Shown here one piece after another: positions 35,786 to 45,201 of a stretch of 64,000 nt of DNA (position 1 is the first letter of the stretch; each line of letters opens with the position of its first letter). Location of the stretch: assembly GCA_024346935.1 (NCBI GenBank), contig AP024878.1:1488001-1552000 (forward strand). The letters are read 5' to 3'. Position numbers and translations under genes: made by a program. The notes beneath the pieces are model-generated. The model was not told where the DNA came from. It made no database searches and worked only from the letters and a program-made list of their open reading frames with translations. The DNA comes from Vibrio inusitatus (GTDB lineage Bacteria > Pseudomonadota > Gammaproteobacteria > Enterobacterales > Vibrionaceae).

Positions 35786-35836
35786 AAAACTTTCCTCAAA
35801 GCTAGATAAACCAATTGCTACGCTAGAGTTTGTCAC

Positions 35837-36199
35837 TCCTAGGCTTCACTTAAATTGAAACCAACGATAGCTCCTAAAATTTGTCTCTACAATCAACTAC
35901 ATATTGATGACTCGATCGAAAGTGTATGACAAGGCTTTCAGTTTCGCCAACTTTTTTCTAAATAATATTTATAAGAATTAGACACTTAGATAATTCAAGT
36001 GTTTTTACGTTAATTTTTATAAACAAACAAGATCATTTGATGAGTAAAGTTTACAAAAACGTAAGTTTTATATAGCAAATTCAGTCACTTGTTCTAATAT
36101 CACTATTAGTAATAGTTGAGCAAAGTGAACAGGCTCACACGGAACTTTTTAAATTTTACGTACACTTGTCTAAATAACATTCGCTTGAAAAGGAATTTC
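35837..36199. other. Divergent regulatory region of ihfA and pulA
   Basis: AT-rich, no credible gene. One perfect dyad ACTATTA-G-TAATAGT (36102-36116) lies about 85 bases before the pullulanase start. I see no convincing MalT box. Confidence 0.4.
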
Positions 36200-39100
36200 A
36201 TGCCTACCTTTTTTTCTATGTCTGCACCTAGGTGCAAACTGGCTATTTCAATTGCTCTCGCATTCTCTAGTACGGGTTGTGCCACGCAAGAAGACGCTGG
36301 CCAAGACACTGCCTTGAGCAATCCCAACATTGCCCGAATCTATTTCAATTCTGCTGAGACTAAGCCTGACTACTTGCTGCATGTGTGGAACGATCAAACC
36401 TGTGATGGTTATATGGGTGACAATACAGACTGGGAAGCAGGGTTAGAGCCTAGTGGTCAACATTCAGATTTTGGTCTGTACTGGGATTTACAGATTGATC
36501 CTAGTGCTGATTGTGTCAATTTTACTCCTCATCGCTTCAATCCTGATTATCAAACTTCCAACTTGAAGCTCAGTTTTTCTGACAATGTGAACAAAGGCGC
36601 TAAGGTAGGATACGTGTTTAAAGATACTAATCGTGTATTTTATACCCCTTCAACAACCCCTCCAGAGACGGTTGTTGCCCTAAAAGATGCTAATGCTCAC
36701 TGGGTATCTTCTTCAGTCATACTAGTACCCAAAAATACCATTGAGGGTGAATTGGTAATGTCCACATCAGGCGGAATGAGTATCAATGACAGAGATAACG
36801 TCATAGAAGGAGCGACGACTAGGTTATCACTTTCACCCTCTACCAACTCTGCGTGGCAAAAAGATTATCCTCATCTCTCCGATGAGTTTGTTGCTTTCGA
36901 AATCAATGAGGGGGATAGCAACACTGTTGCTAACATGATTCGTGGTCAAATATGGCTAGTTTCTTATGCCAAGAAGGAAGATTCGCGTGTGCTAAGTTCA
37001 GTGACGCGAGTACAAACTGCAGAATTATTAGACAATCTATACGCGGATGAAGCGACCAAGTTTGAATACGGCGCAGTTATCAATCATGACTCAGAAACCA
37101 CTACATTCAGACTTTGGGCACCTACTGCTCAGCAGGTCACACTTATACCTTTCGATGAAGACCTAAGAGCGAAGACACCCATTTTGATGCGACGAGACAA
37201 CGCCTCGGGCAGTTGGCTTGCAGAATATACAGAGTTAAGTCATGGCGACTTTTACCGCTATGAAGTCACTTTGTATCACCCAGAGACCGGTCGAATAGAA
37301 AATTTACAAGTGACAGACCCCTACTCTCTTAGTTTGTCGACAAACTCGCAACACAGCCAAGTCGTCGATCTAGATAACCCTGAATTAACACCTACTGGTT
37401 GGGGTGATGTTTCTTCCCCAGTGTCTCAGCAGAATCCCGCAACCTTCATGATTTACGAGACTCATGTCCGCGATTTTTCCGCACTGGATGAATCTACTAC
37501 AGACCATTATCGTGGCAAATACTTAGCCTTTACAGAAGCTGATTCATTACCTGTAACCCACCTTAAATCACTCTCACGACGTGGAGCGACGCACTTGCAC
37601 CTCATGCCTGTATTTGACTTTGCAACAGTCAACGAAGAGTTAACAGAGCGTGCTGATATCAATGAGTCGTTTAGGAAACTGTGCCAAATGAATCCTAGTC
37701 TAATACGCCATCCCAAATTTGGCTTGTACTGCGATGGTGAATTATCTGGTGAAAAAGTATTTGAGCAATTCTCTCGCGAAGACACTCTTGAAGCACCCGT
37801 TGTTCAGGAGTTGAGTCGTTTAATTAGCCAAAACGATAGCTATAACTGGGGTTACGACCCATACCACTATTCAACACCCGAAGGCTCTTACGCTACAGAA
37901 GCTAATGGAATGCAGCGTATTATCGAGTTTCGCAAAATGATCGTAGCCATTAAATCGGACATCAAGATGAATGTGGTAATGGATGTCGTTTACAACCACA
38001 CCAATGGTTCAGGCATCGCAGACAAATCCGTATTAGATAAAATAGTTCCCAACTATTATCACCGTTTAGAGCCGGTGACCGGTGACATAGAGGACAGCAC
38101 CTGCTGTTCTAACACCGCTCCAGAACGCCAAATGATGGAAAAACTCATCACCGATTCTATTATCGTGTGGGCCAAAGACTATAAGATCGATGCATTTCGT
38201 TGGGACTTAATGGGTCACCATCCAAAATCACAAATTTTAGCGACTTTAGACGCTGCAAAAAAAGTTAACCCAGAGGTCTATTTCTATGGTGAGGGATGGG
38301 ACTTTGGTGAGGTGAAAAGCGACAGTCAGTTTAAGCAAGCGTCTCAACTTAATTTATATGGTACCGGTATAGGCACCTTCTCAGATCGGATGCGAGACGC
38401 AGTACGTGGTGGCTCACCGTTTGATAAGAGCGAACAAATTAGAGCCTCCCAAGGCTTTGGCAATGGCGCTTTTGTGTATCCCAATGAACTCAATCAAGTA
38501 GATGAGGCTCAGGCGAAGCATTTGGCTGACATTGTGCGCCTTGGTATGGCAGGCAATTTGAGAGACTTTTCTTTTACCGATAGTCAAGATCGTCTGATAA
38601 AAGGTTCAGAACTATCGTACAACGATGAACCTGCAGGGTATGCAAAAGATGCGTGGGAAACCATAAACTACGTGGAGAAACACGACAATCAAACACTATG
38701 GGATAACCATCAGTATAAAGCCCCGTACAATGCCGACGTTGCTACTCGAGTTCGAATGCACGCGACTAGTCTCGCAACCATCATGTATGGGCAAAATGTC
38801 GTTTTCCATCACATGGGCAGTGAATTGCTTCGTTCTAAATCAATGGAACGAAATTCCTATGATTCAGGCGATTGGTACAATCGTGTCGACTTCACTAAGC
38901 AGTCCAATAACTGGAACATCGGCTTACCCAATGCCGATGAAGATGAACAAAACTGGCCTGTAATCGAAGAACTCTACAAAAATACAGAAGGTAGTATAGA
39001 GGTTTCACCACGCGATGTTGCCACCATGGAACGCTACTTCAAGGAAATGATGGAAATCAGAACCAGTAGTCCACTCTTTACTTTAGGAGATGGTAGAGAA

Positions 39101-39397
39101 ATCAGTCAGCGCGTTAAGTTCCACAATACGGGTTCGACTCAGATCCCTGGTTTAATCGTTATGAGCATTGATGATAGGGCCCCATTTGAAGACATCGATA
39201 CACAACGAAAGCGAATTGTTGTCGTAATTAACGCTCGTAATGACATTCAAACCATTAACCAACTCAACATGAGTCAATTTAAGCCTCATCGCTTCCATTC
39301 ACAACTTGGACCATTTTCCTTAGCCAATGGGGCGGAGATGGTCGATGACGTTGCTATTGTTTCTCCATGGAGCGCTGTTGTATTTGAGGAAAGATAG
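36200..39397 (+). CDS. pulA: Surface lipoprotein pullulanase (GH13 type I)
   Basis: 1065 residues. The lipobox SSTGC follows a signal peptide, as in Klebsiella PulA. In order: a CBM41-like starch module ('YLLHVWNDQTCDGYMGDNTDWEAG'), the N2 and CBM48 modules ('GAVINHDSETTTFRLWAPTAQQVTLIPF'), then GH13. The pullulanase marker YNWGYDPYHY is present; region I is 'VVMDVVYNHTN'; the nucleophile is D669 (FRWDLMGHH), acid/base E698 (YGEGWDFG) and the third carboxylate D829 (EKHDNQ). It cuts alpha-1,6 links of pullulan and starch. Start at the ATG with AGGA six bases upstream. No maltose genes are beside it, and it points into the repeat array. Confidence 0.94.
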   Translation: MPTFFSMSAPRCKLAISIALAFSSTGCATQEDAGQDTALSNPNIARIYFNSAETKPDYLLHVWNDQTCDGYMGDNTDWEAGLEPSGQHSDFGLYWDLQIDPSADCVNFTPHRFNPDYQTSNLKLSFSDNVNKGAKVGYVFKDTNRVFYTPSTTPPETVVALKDANAHWVSSSVILVPKNTIEGELVMSTSGGMSINDRDNVIEGATTRLSLSPSTNSAWQKDYPHLSDEFVAFEINEGDSNTVANMIRGQIWLVSYAKKEDSRVLSSVTRVQTAELLDNLYADEATKFEYGAVINHDSETTTFRLWAPTAQQVTLIPFDEDLRAKTPILMRRDNASGSWLAEYTELSHGDFYRYEVTLYHPETGRIENLQVTDPYSLSLSTNSQHSQVVDLDNPELTPTGWGDVSSPVSQQNPATFMIYETHVRDFSALDESTTDHYRGKYLAFTEADSLPVTHLKSLSRRGATHLHLMPVFDFATVNEELTERADINESFRKLCQMNPSLIRHPKFGLYCDGELSGEKVFEQFSREDTLEAPVVQELSRLISQNDSYNWGYDPYHYSTPEGSYATEANGMQRIIEFRKMIVAIKSDIKMNVVMDVVYNHTNGSGIADKSVLDKIVPNYYHRLEPVTGDIEDSTCCSNTAPERQMMEKLITDSIIVWAKDYKIDAFRWDLMGHHPKSQILATLDAAKKVNPEVYFYGEGWDFGEVKSDSQFKQASQLNLYGTGIGTFSDRMRDAVRGGSPFDKSEQIRASQGFGNGAFVYPNELNQVDEAQAKHLADIVRLGMAGNLRDFSFTDSQDRLIKGSELSYNDEPAGYAKDAWETINYVEKHDNQTLWDNHQYKAPYNADVATRVRMHATSLATIMYGQNVVFHHMGSELLRSKSMERNSYDSGDWYNRVDFTKQSNNWNIGLPNADEDEQNWPVIEELYKNTEGSIEVSPRDVATMERYFKEMMEIRTSSPLFTLGDGREISQRVKFHNTGSTQIPGLIVMSIDDRAPFEDIDTQRKRIVVVINARNDIQTINQLNMSQFKPHRFHSQLGPFSLANGAEMVDDVAIVSPWSAVVFEER

Positions 39398-39404
39398 CTA
39401 AAAC

Positions 39405-40214
39405 CAAAGTGAAAGCTTCAAGCTTGAGGCCTTGTCTCTTGGCCTCAAGTCAAACTCCCCGGTATGCGTCGTTCCCGAGTGCTTCTATCGGGAATCTGTT
39501 TTTACGCAACACAATCAATGGTCCCCGATAAAAGCCTTCGGGGACGGTAATTTTTTTGGCATAAGTTCTAAATTCTTATCAAGAGCCTAACTGCCGTTTT
39601 GCTCTAACTTGCGTATGAAAGCCAGGCTAATAGCCTATCTCTTGGTCTCAAATCAAGCTCCGCGGTATGCGTCGTTCCCGAGTGCTTCTATCGGGAACCT
39701 GTTTCTACACAACAATTTCGAAAGGTCCCCGATAAAAGCCTTCGGGGACGACAATTTGCTTCGCATAAGTTATCAATACTACCAAGATCCTAACTGCCGT
39801 TTTGCTCTAACTTGCGTATGAAAGTCAGGCTAGTAGCCGATCTCTTGGTCACAAGTCGAGCTTTGCAGTATGCGTCGTTCCCGAGTGCTTTTATCGGGAA
39901 CCTGTTTCTACGCAACACAATCAATGGTCCCCGATAAAAGCCTTCGGAGACGACAAATTGTTTGGCATGAGTTATCAATACTACCAAGAGCCTAACAGCC
40001 GATTTACTCTAACTTGCGTATGAAAGCCAGGCTAATAGCCTATCTCTTGGTCTCAAATCAAGCTCTGCGGTATGCGTCGTTCCCAAGTGCTTTTATCGGG
40101 AACCTGTTTCTACGCAACACAATCAAAGGTCCTCTATCAAAGCCTTCGGAGACGACAATTTGTTTGGCAGAAGTTATCAACACTACCAGGAGCCTAACTG
40201 CCGATTTTCTCTAA
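39405..40214. repeat. Four tandem copies of a ~203-bp repeat
   Basis: Copies at 39405-39607, 39608-39810, 39811-40012 and 40013-40214 (periods 203, 203, 202, 202), plus a 35-base start of a fifth. Each contains two stem-loops; in copy 2 they are GTTCCCGA/TCGGGAAC (39674-39698) and GTCCCCGA/TCGGGGAC (39725-39749). The later copies have mismatches in these stems. Frames inside the array are by-products. It resembles a REP/BIME-like family, not a CRISPR: no short repeats and no spacers. Confidence 0.92.
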
Positions 40215-40372
40215 CTTGTGTATGAAAGTCAGGCTTAAGGCTTTCAGCCACTTAATTTCGATGGGTTCAATCCTACATACCCGTGTTGGTGATTAGTAAA
40301 AACAGTCTTAAATTACCTTCATCAACACACAGTACGGCCATCTAACACGCTGTATAAATAGGATAAAATCTC

Positions 40373-40798
40373 ATGAAAAAAACACTTATTGCAGTAAGCC
40401 TAGTCACACTTCTTTCTACTGGCGCTGTGGCAAAGAACATTAGCCAAGAGCAGCAAAAAATTGATGCTGATATGGCCTCACTAGAAACCGCTGTACCAGT
40501 ACTCGTTCACATTGAAAAAGACATCGATACTAATGCTCAACAAGTTGAGTACAAAGGTTTCGTGATCTCTGAGTACAAAGACATCTACGTGACACATCAC
40601 GATGCGAAGAAAATGGGGCTAGAAAAGGTACATACGTTCCATGTATACAACCAGCATGACATCGACAAGTTGAGTGCAGACATCGCAAAGCATATCGAAA
40701 AGGACCAACCTGATTTCTTCTCTGTCGATCTTTATAAAGATTACTACGGTGACTCAGGCGTATTCCGCTACGTTGCTCGAGTGATTGAATACCGTTAA
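40373..40798 (+). CDS. Secreted protein of unknown function
   Basis: 141 residues. A Sec signal peptide (MKKTLIAVSLVTLLSTGAVA, cut before KNIS) is followed by a soluble domain rich in charged residues and His/Tyr ('VTHHDAKKMGLEKVHTFHVYNQHDIDKL', 'YKDYYGDSGVFRYVARVIEYR'). AGGATAAAATCTC precedes the ATG and a strong terminator follows. No family recognised. Confidence 0.75.
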   Translation: MKKTLIAVSLVTLLSTGAVAKNISQEQQKIDADMASLETAVPVLVHIEKDIDTNAQQVEYKGFVISEYKDIYVTHHDAKKMGLEKVHTFHVYNQHDIDKLSADIAKHIEKDQPDFFSVDLYKDYYGDSGVFRYVARVIEYR

Positions 40799-40848
40799 TC
40801 CCTAATATTGGGGGGAAGGTCGTTAATGTTAGAAAGTCCGTCTTTCCG

Positions 40849-40880
40849 AAAACGTGAGCCAAATGGCTCACGTTTTTGTT
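40849..40880 (+). terminator. Terminator of the secreted-protein gene
   Basis: AAAACGTGAGCC/GGCTCACGTTTT stem with loop AAAT, followed by TGTTTTT. Confidence 0.9.
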
Positions 40881-41202
40881 TTTAAAACACCAACACCAAC
40901 TGTTCAAATCCTGGGCAAATTTAGGCTCATTGTCCTAACTAAAAACTACAGAACTAGAATTTAGCAGTGCAAAATTGCTTTCTCAATATCATCTATCAAT
41001 TCCCTATTCTTATCCATCTATCCAATATGTCGATGGTAGCTAACTGTTTGTTTTTCAATGCCAGTGATTAAATGCCCTCACACCACGCACAGCAACGAAA
41101 TACAACGATGAAAAAAACATCATCGCTCTGACGCTAATCTCTCTAGCATTTTTCGATGCAATGGCGACATTCAACATCAGTTACACGTTCTAAGGAGTCA
41201 CC
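40881..41202. other. Gap with a degenerate signal-peptide-like frame
   Basis: From 41108, ATG plus seven A then CATCATCGCT closes after seven codons. With one extra A it would read a signal peptide, MKKNIIALTLISLAFFDAMA, then eight residues and a stop at 41191-41193, ten bases before the next gene. Otherwise I see nothing. Confidence 0.4.
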
Positions 41203-41430
41203 ATGAAGAAGTTATTAACCCTGCTAGCATTAGTAAGTATTTCGTCTGGCGCATTGGCGTCAGGAGGTTTTGGGTTGGACTCTAGCCTAATTGATGATTT
41301 GCAAAAGCAAACCATCACTGTCAAGGCTAAACAGCAACGCGAGAAACGTGCAGCTTGGGATCAGCTTCGTGAAGAGTGTAAAGATCATCCCTCTTGCATC
41401 TACCGTGAACTCAAACAGCGCTATCACTAA
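41203..41430 (+). CDS. Small secreted protein
   Basis: 75 residues. A signal peptide (MKKLLTLLALVSISSGALA) is followed by a 56-residue, mostly helical, basic domain with two cysteines (REECKDHPSC) that could form a disulfide. AAGGAG eight bases before the ATG is a strong ribosome site. No family recognised. Confidence 0.65.
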   Translation: MKKLLTLLALVSISSGALASGGFGLDSSLIDDLQKQTITVKAKQQREKRAAWDQLREECKDHPSCIYRELKQRYH

Positions 41431-41520
41431 TGCACCTTATAGCATCCATTTGCCTTGGTAAGTGGATGCGATGCAACAACTAGCAAGTAGGCAGAGAGTC
41501 ACTCCCTGCCTATAGGTTGC

Positions 41521-41976
41521 TCAAGTATGATAAGGAACTCGATAAAGCGAGTTTATTGGTTTATCAACAAAATATGACCACACATGCTTATAGACCGCAT
41601 GTTGATTGGGAAAAGGTGCCAACTCTAGCGCCTCACTTAAATTGCACCATTTATATTCCGTATGTTCATCGTTCAACTCTACTTGCTGATGTGGATGGCA
41701 AAGCACGACAAACACCGGGATAAGTTCAATTACATTTACACTGGGCTCAAAAAACTGCTCTAGAAACTGGGCGTTATACAACTCAGATACTTGGATTTGA
41801 GTTTCCTCTTCAAACTCACGAAGGATAGCTTCAACTGCCGTTTCATAGCCTTCAATGGAACCTGCCACATGACACCAGAACTCTCCCTTTACTCTTTTCA
41901 TCAGTAAAAGTCTCATCTCGCCATCAATCTCAGATAGCGCCACACCGGAAACGATGGAGGTATTTACTGGAATCAT
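41521..41976 (-). CDS. NUDIX hydrolase
   Basis: 151 residues. The Nudix box GSIEGYETAVEAILREFEEETQI (about residues 40-62) matches GX5EX7REUXEEXGU except that the final Gly is replaced. It hydrolyses a nucleoside-diphosphate-linked compound; the substrate is unknown, with similarity to NudB (dATP pyrophosphohydrolase). I start at the second ATG, because AAGG lies six bases upstream of it. It follows the RsuA-like gene and shares its direction. Confidence 0.85.
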   Translation of the reverse strand: MIPVNTSIVSGVALSEIDGEMRLLLMKRVKGEFWCHVAGSIEGYETAVEAILREFEEETQIQVSELYNAQFLEQFFEPSVNVIELIPVFVVLCHPHQQVELNDEHTEYKWCNLSEALELAPFPNQHAVYKHVWSYFVDKPINSLYRVPYHT

Positions 41977-41992
41977 ATTCATCCTTATAAAC

Positions 41993-42676
41993 TTAAAAAG
42001 ACTCTACTTCCTCTGCAGTCAGATATCGCCACTGACCGACGTCTACATCCAATACGACTGTTCCAATTTTTTCCCGATGTAATGACACCACTCGATTGCC
42101 AATCGCGGAAAACATACGCTTCACCTGATGAAACTTGCCTTCTGTGATTGTTAGTAGCACCTCTTTAGGGCCCAGCACCTCCAACACCGCCGGCAAGGTC
42201 AATTTATCTTCACCTTGTAAACTAATACCATGACTAAATTTAGCCGCAGCATCATCAGCAATAGGACGACGTAGCCCAACTCGATAAACCTTTTCACACT
42301 TTTTGCTGGGCGTTGTGATGTTAAATGACCAACGCCCATCATCGGTTATCAGTACCATACCGGTTGTATCAACATCTAAACGTCCCGCAATATGAAGTTC
42401 TGAAACCCGATCAACAGTGATTTGATTAAATAGTGACGGATAGGCTTCATCTTTATTAGAACAAATGGTACCCGCTTCTTTATGCATGAGAATATATCGA
42501 AATGCGCGAGCCGTTAAAGTGTCGCCAGCAAGGGTGACTTTATTGTTTTCATGAACTTGCAAAGCTTCATTTGTCACCGCCTCACCGTTAACACTGATCA
42601 TTCCTTGATGAATACGCTGGGTCGCTTCTTCTTTGGTGAGTTCGGTGCTTTTACACACAAATCTATCAAGACGCAC
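41993..42676 (-). CDS. 16S rRNA pseudouridine synthase (RsuA family)
   Basis: 227 residues from MRLDRFVCKSTE. The S4 domain (1-60: 'EEATQRIHQGMISVNGEAV') precedes the catalytic domain with GRLDVDTTG, whose Asp is the nucleophile. 'KCEKVYRVGL' and 'ITEGKFHQVKRMFSAIGNRVVSLHR' complete the RsuA pattern. Length is close to RsuA (231). The GTG start aligns with family members that begin MRLD; a TTG three codons earlier is possible. Overlaps the ASCH gene by 11 bases. Confidence 0.87.
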   Translation of the reverse strand: MRLDRFVCKSTELTKEEATQRIHQGMISVNGEAVTNEALQVHENNKVTLAGDTLTARAFRYILMHKEAGTICSNKDEAYPSLFNQITVDRVSELHIAGRLDVDTTGMVLITDDGRWSFNITTPSKKCEKVYRVGLRRPIADDAAAKFSHGISLQGEDKLTLPAVLEVLGPKEVLLTITEGKFHQVKRMFSAIGNRVVSLHREKIGTVVLDVDVGQWRYLTAEEVESF

Positions 42677-43166
42677 TGTAGACAACCTTAAAGCGCTCTA
42701 AAACTAACAGCATCTCCTTAGTAGGATTAATACCTAGCTCTTGGCACTCTGAGCGAAAGAACGCCCAATGCGCTTCACGCCACCAGTCTAAAGATTTATC
42801 ACCTTCCCCTTCTTCCTCAGCAAACTCTGTAGTAACGTCGCAATATCTACAGGTACTCACGGAAGTGATTTCAATAATGCAGATGGGGTCACCATGCCAG
42901 TTAGTCACAACCTGTAAATGCCCAACCACAGGCATAGTCTCCCCTTCATGACTGTACCAATACTCCATACTACATGAAGCGCGTTTTTCTCCGCCTTGGA
43001 TCAACTGCGCACACAAATTGGCGTTGTACTCATCGGCACAAAAATAATCGCTACTAAAAGAAGAGTATCTTTCTGCTTGTTCCCTAGGTAAGGATTCTAG
43101 GTACTCATTTAAATAAGATTGGCTCTTGTCATCCATAGGCATAACTCTCATATATAAATCATTCAC
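42666..43166 (-). CDS. ASCH domain protein
   Basis: 166 residues. The ASCH (PUA-like, RNA-binding) core is recognisable: 'LCAQLIQGGEKRASCSMEYWY' then 'VGHLQVVTNWHGDPICIIEITSVST' and 'WREAHWAFFRSECQELG'. The GTG start shares its first base with the TAG stop of the PhzF gene; ATG at 43151 is an alternative. Its 3' end overlaps the RsuA-like gene. Possible role in RNA or nucleoside binding. Confidence 0.82.
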   Translation of the reverse strand: MNDLYMRVMPMDDKSQSYLNEYLESLPREQAERYSSFSSDYFCADEYNANLCAQLIQGGEKRASCSMEYWYSHEGETMPVVGHLQVVTNWHGDPICIIEITSVSTCRYCDVTTEFAEEEGEGDKSLDWWREAHWAFFRSECQELGINPTKEMLLVLERFKVVYSAS

Positions 43167-43951
43167 TATGTTTCTATAGTTATTGTCCCTGATAAGTAAT
43201 CTACCGCGTTGCCTGAAAGAATAACGCGGTCATGCACTACCTCGCATTGAACGATTCCCGTTCTTTTAGAAAGCTGTTTAGCCACTAACTGAGTGCGACC
43301 TAGCTTTTTCGCCCAATAGGGAGCTAATTCACAATGCGCAGAACCGGTAACAGGATCTTCATTCACGTTATACTTTGGAAAGAAAGCGCGACTCACAAAA
43401 TCAACACTTTCCCCAGGTGCTGTTACTACAACGCCACGTAACCCCAGATTTGAAAGTTTTGCAAAATCAGGTGACACTGACGCTACTTGGGATTCATTCT
43501 CTAAAACGACCACGTAATCAAAATCAGACAATGTTTCGACGGGAGTAACACCTAAGGCTGAAATTAGGTCGCTCGATGCATCAATGGGTTGAATATTGCT
43601 AGCTGGGAAACTCATGCTATACCCTGTACCTGATTTCCCAACCAGTAATGCACCACTTATTGTGTGAAATGCTATTACATCATCAGAATAGCCTAGGTGC
43701 TTGAACAATACATGAGCTGCAGCTAAGGTCGCGTGGCCGCAAAGGTCTACCTCTCCACCCGGTGTAAACCAACGCAGTGAGTAACCCTTACCCTCCGCGA
43801 CAAAAAACGCGGTTTCAGAGAGGTTGTTCTCTTGGGCAATATTTTGCAGTAGCTCATCTGAAGGCCACTCATCAAGTGGGCAAACTGCTGCAGGGTTACC
43901 TTTGAATACCCGCTCAGCAAAGGCATCCACCTGATAAATCTTAATATCCAT
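43166..43951 (-). CDS. PhzF family isomerase/epimerase
   Basis: 261 residues. 'YQVDAFAERVFKGNPAAVCPL' at the N-terminus and 'FVAEGKGYSLRWFTPGGEVDLCGHATLAAAHVL' are the PhzF diaminopimelate-epimerase-like signatures, and 'PVTGSAHCELAPYW' closes the active site. E44-type catalysis is likely, but the natural substrate is unknown. I start at the internal ATG (MDIKIYQVDAF). Confidence 0.88.
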   Translation of the reverse strand: MDIKIYQVDAFAERVFKGNPAAVCPLDEWPSDELLQNIAQENNLSETAFFVAEGKGYSLRWFTPGGEVDLCGHATLAAAHVLFKHLGYSDDVIAFHTISGALLVGKSGTGYSMSFPASNIQPIDASSDLISALGVTPVETLSDFDYVVVLENESQVASVSPDFAKLSNLGLRGVVVTAPGESVDFVSRAFFPKYNVNEDPVTGSAHCELAPYWAKKLGRTQLVAKQLSKRTGIVQCEVVHDRVILSGNAVDYLSGTITIET

Positions 43952-44010
43952 ACGCTGTTGCGCTCCCTTGCAGTTAAAAAGTATTACAGTTACTGATTGA
44001 GTTTTATGTT

Positions 44011-44613
44011 TTAGGGACGAATGCACTCAACAATATTCGCATCAACATTAAAGTCATTACCACCCATTTTTCCTACCGTATCAACAAGTTGTTGATTAAT
44101 CACGCCATCAACATACAAATCATCTCGAACATAAACAGACTTAACATCCAACAGAACAATCGTTCCACCAGCAGGAAGGCCTCCTAAAGATATGACTTCC
44201 CTTAGATGACACTCGTAACGTATTGGCGAGTGTTTGACCGACAAGGCGTTAACCTTTTTACTAGCAGTATGCTCTATTCCTGCGTGCTCAAACTCACTCA
44301 CATCAGAATCTAAAGGTGCACTGGTGCTGTTCATCTTTTCTAGTAAGCTCGAACCCACAATGTTAACAACGCATTCGCCCGTTTCTTTTAAGTTCTGAAG
44401 GGTATCTTTTTCGATGCCACTTCTTTGAGTCACTTGGGTATAGAGAAGTACAGGAGGGTTACAACTCGCGACGGTAAAAAACGAATACGGCGCAAGATTA
44501 TCGACACCTGCTTGTGATCGTGTGCTGATCCACGCTATCGGTCTTGGGGTTACGCCACCATTAAGAAGGCGGTAATTGTCTTGGCTTTCTAAGTCAGAGA
44601 TATCAAAGTCCAT
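44011..44613 (-). CDS. Flavin reductase-like (FMN-binding split barrel) protein
   Basis: 200 residues. 'YRLLNGGVTPRPIAWISTRSQAGVDNLAPYSFFTVASCNPP' is the flavin-reductase N-terminal region that binds FMN, followed by 'DTLQNLKETGECVVNIV'. It may reduce or use flavin, with an unknown partner. AAGGATGAACA precedes the ATG. Same strand as the PhzF gene, with 59 bases between the chosen starts and ends. Confidence 0.86.
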   Translation of the reverse strand: MDFDISDLESQDNYRLLNGGVTPRPIAWISTRSQAGVDNLAPYSFFTVASCNPPVLLYTQVTQRSGIEKDTLQNLKETGECVVNIVGSSLLEKMNSTSAPLDSDVSEFEHAGIEHTASKKVNALSVKHSPIRYECHLREVISLGGLPAGGTIVLLDVKSVYVRDDLYVDGVINQQLVDTVGKMGGNDFNVDANIVECIRP

Positions 44614-44691
44614 TGTTCATCCTTTAACTGGCACTCATCAATGTGCACCGTAATCCTAGCAAGTTCTATTCTTTTCGAAGGATATAAATCA

Positions 44692-45165
44692 TTACACTGT
44701 GATTTTACGACGCATGACATGCTGCGGGCCTGCTTGACCACCAAGGTAGATTTCCCCCGTGTCTTCAAAGCCACCCTTTCGATAACACGAAATCGCAGCA
44801 GCATTTTTACAATTGACCGTCAAATACACAAAGTCGTAAGCCTGATAATGATTAGTAAGATAACAAAGCAAAGCCTCTACTGTTTTGGTACCCAGCCCCT
44901 TGCCTTGTTGTCTTTGGTCTAAAGCAAAGGTTCGCAAGCCAATGCTGTTTTTAAAGCAGAAATGGTAGGTAGACTCATAAGCGAGGTCTAGCTTAAAAAA
45001 ACCAACCACTAAATGATGTTGCTTTATCACATACCGGTGTGTGGTACTACTTATATCAAGCAGGAAGTCATCGGTTGTAGAAGCGAACCTGACGCTTTGC
45101 TCAGAGAGTTGAATATCTTTGACACAAGGAACATGCGAGGAGTTTAATCGCTCAATTTCAATCAT
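44692..45165 (-). CDS. GNAT family N-acetyltransferase
   Basis: 157 residues. The acetyl-CoA loop is QRQQGKGLGTKTVEALL (Q/R-x-x-G-x-G), preceded by 'GLRTFAL' and followed by 'VYLTVNCKNAAAISCYRKGGFEDTGE'. Acceptor substrate unknown. First in the minus-strand run of small enzymes. Confidence 0.87.
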   Translation of the reverse strand: MIEIERLNSSHVPCVKDIQLSEQSVRFASTTDDFLLDISSTTHRYVIKQHHLVVGFFKLDLAYESTYHFCFKNSIGLRTFALDQRQQGKGLGTKTVEALLCYLTNHYQAYDFVYLTVNCKNAAAISCYRKGGFEDTGEIYLGGQAGPQHVMRRKITV

Positions 45166-45201
45166 AAAACATCCCTATTTTCGTAGTTCTTTAAAGGCTA
45201 A

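Noticed and set aside
39609..40214. Open frames of 65-70 codons inside the 203-bp repeats
   Set aside because: The same frame recurs because the DNA repeats; it crosses hairpins, has no ribosome site, and breaks in one copy.
39405..40250. CRISPR array
   Set aside because: The repeat unit is about 203 bp and copies abut without spacers; no cas gene is near.
40264..40273. GGTTCAATCC resembling a tRNA T-arm
   Set aside because: No acceptor, D or anticodon arms could be folded around it.
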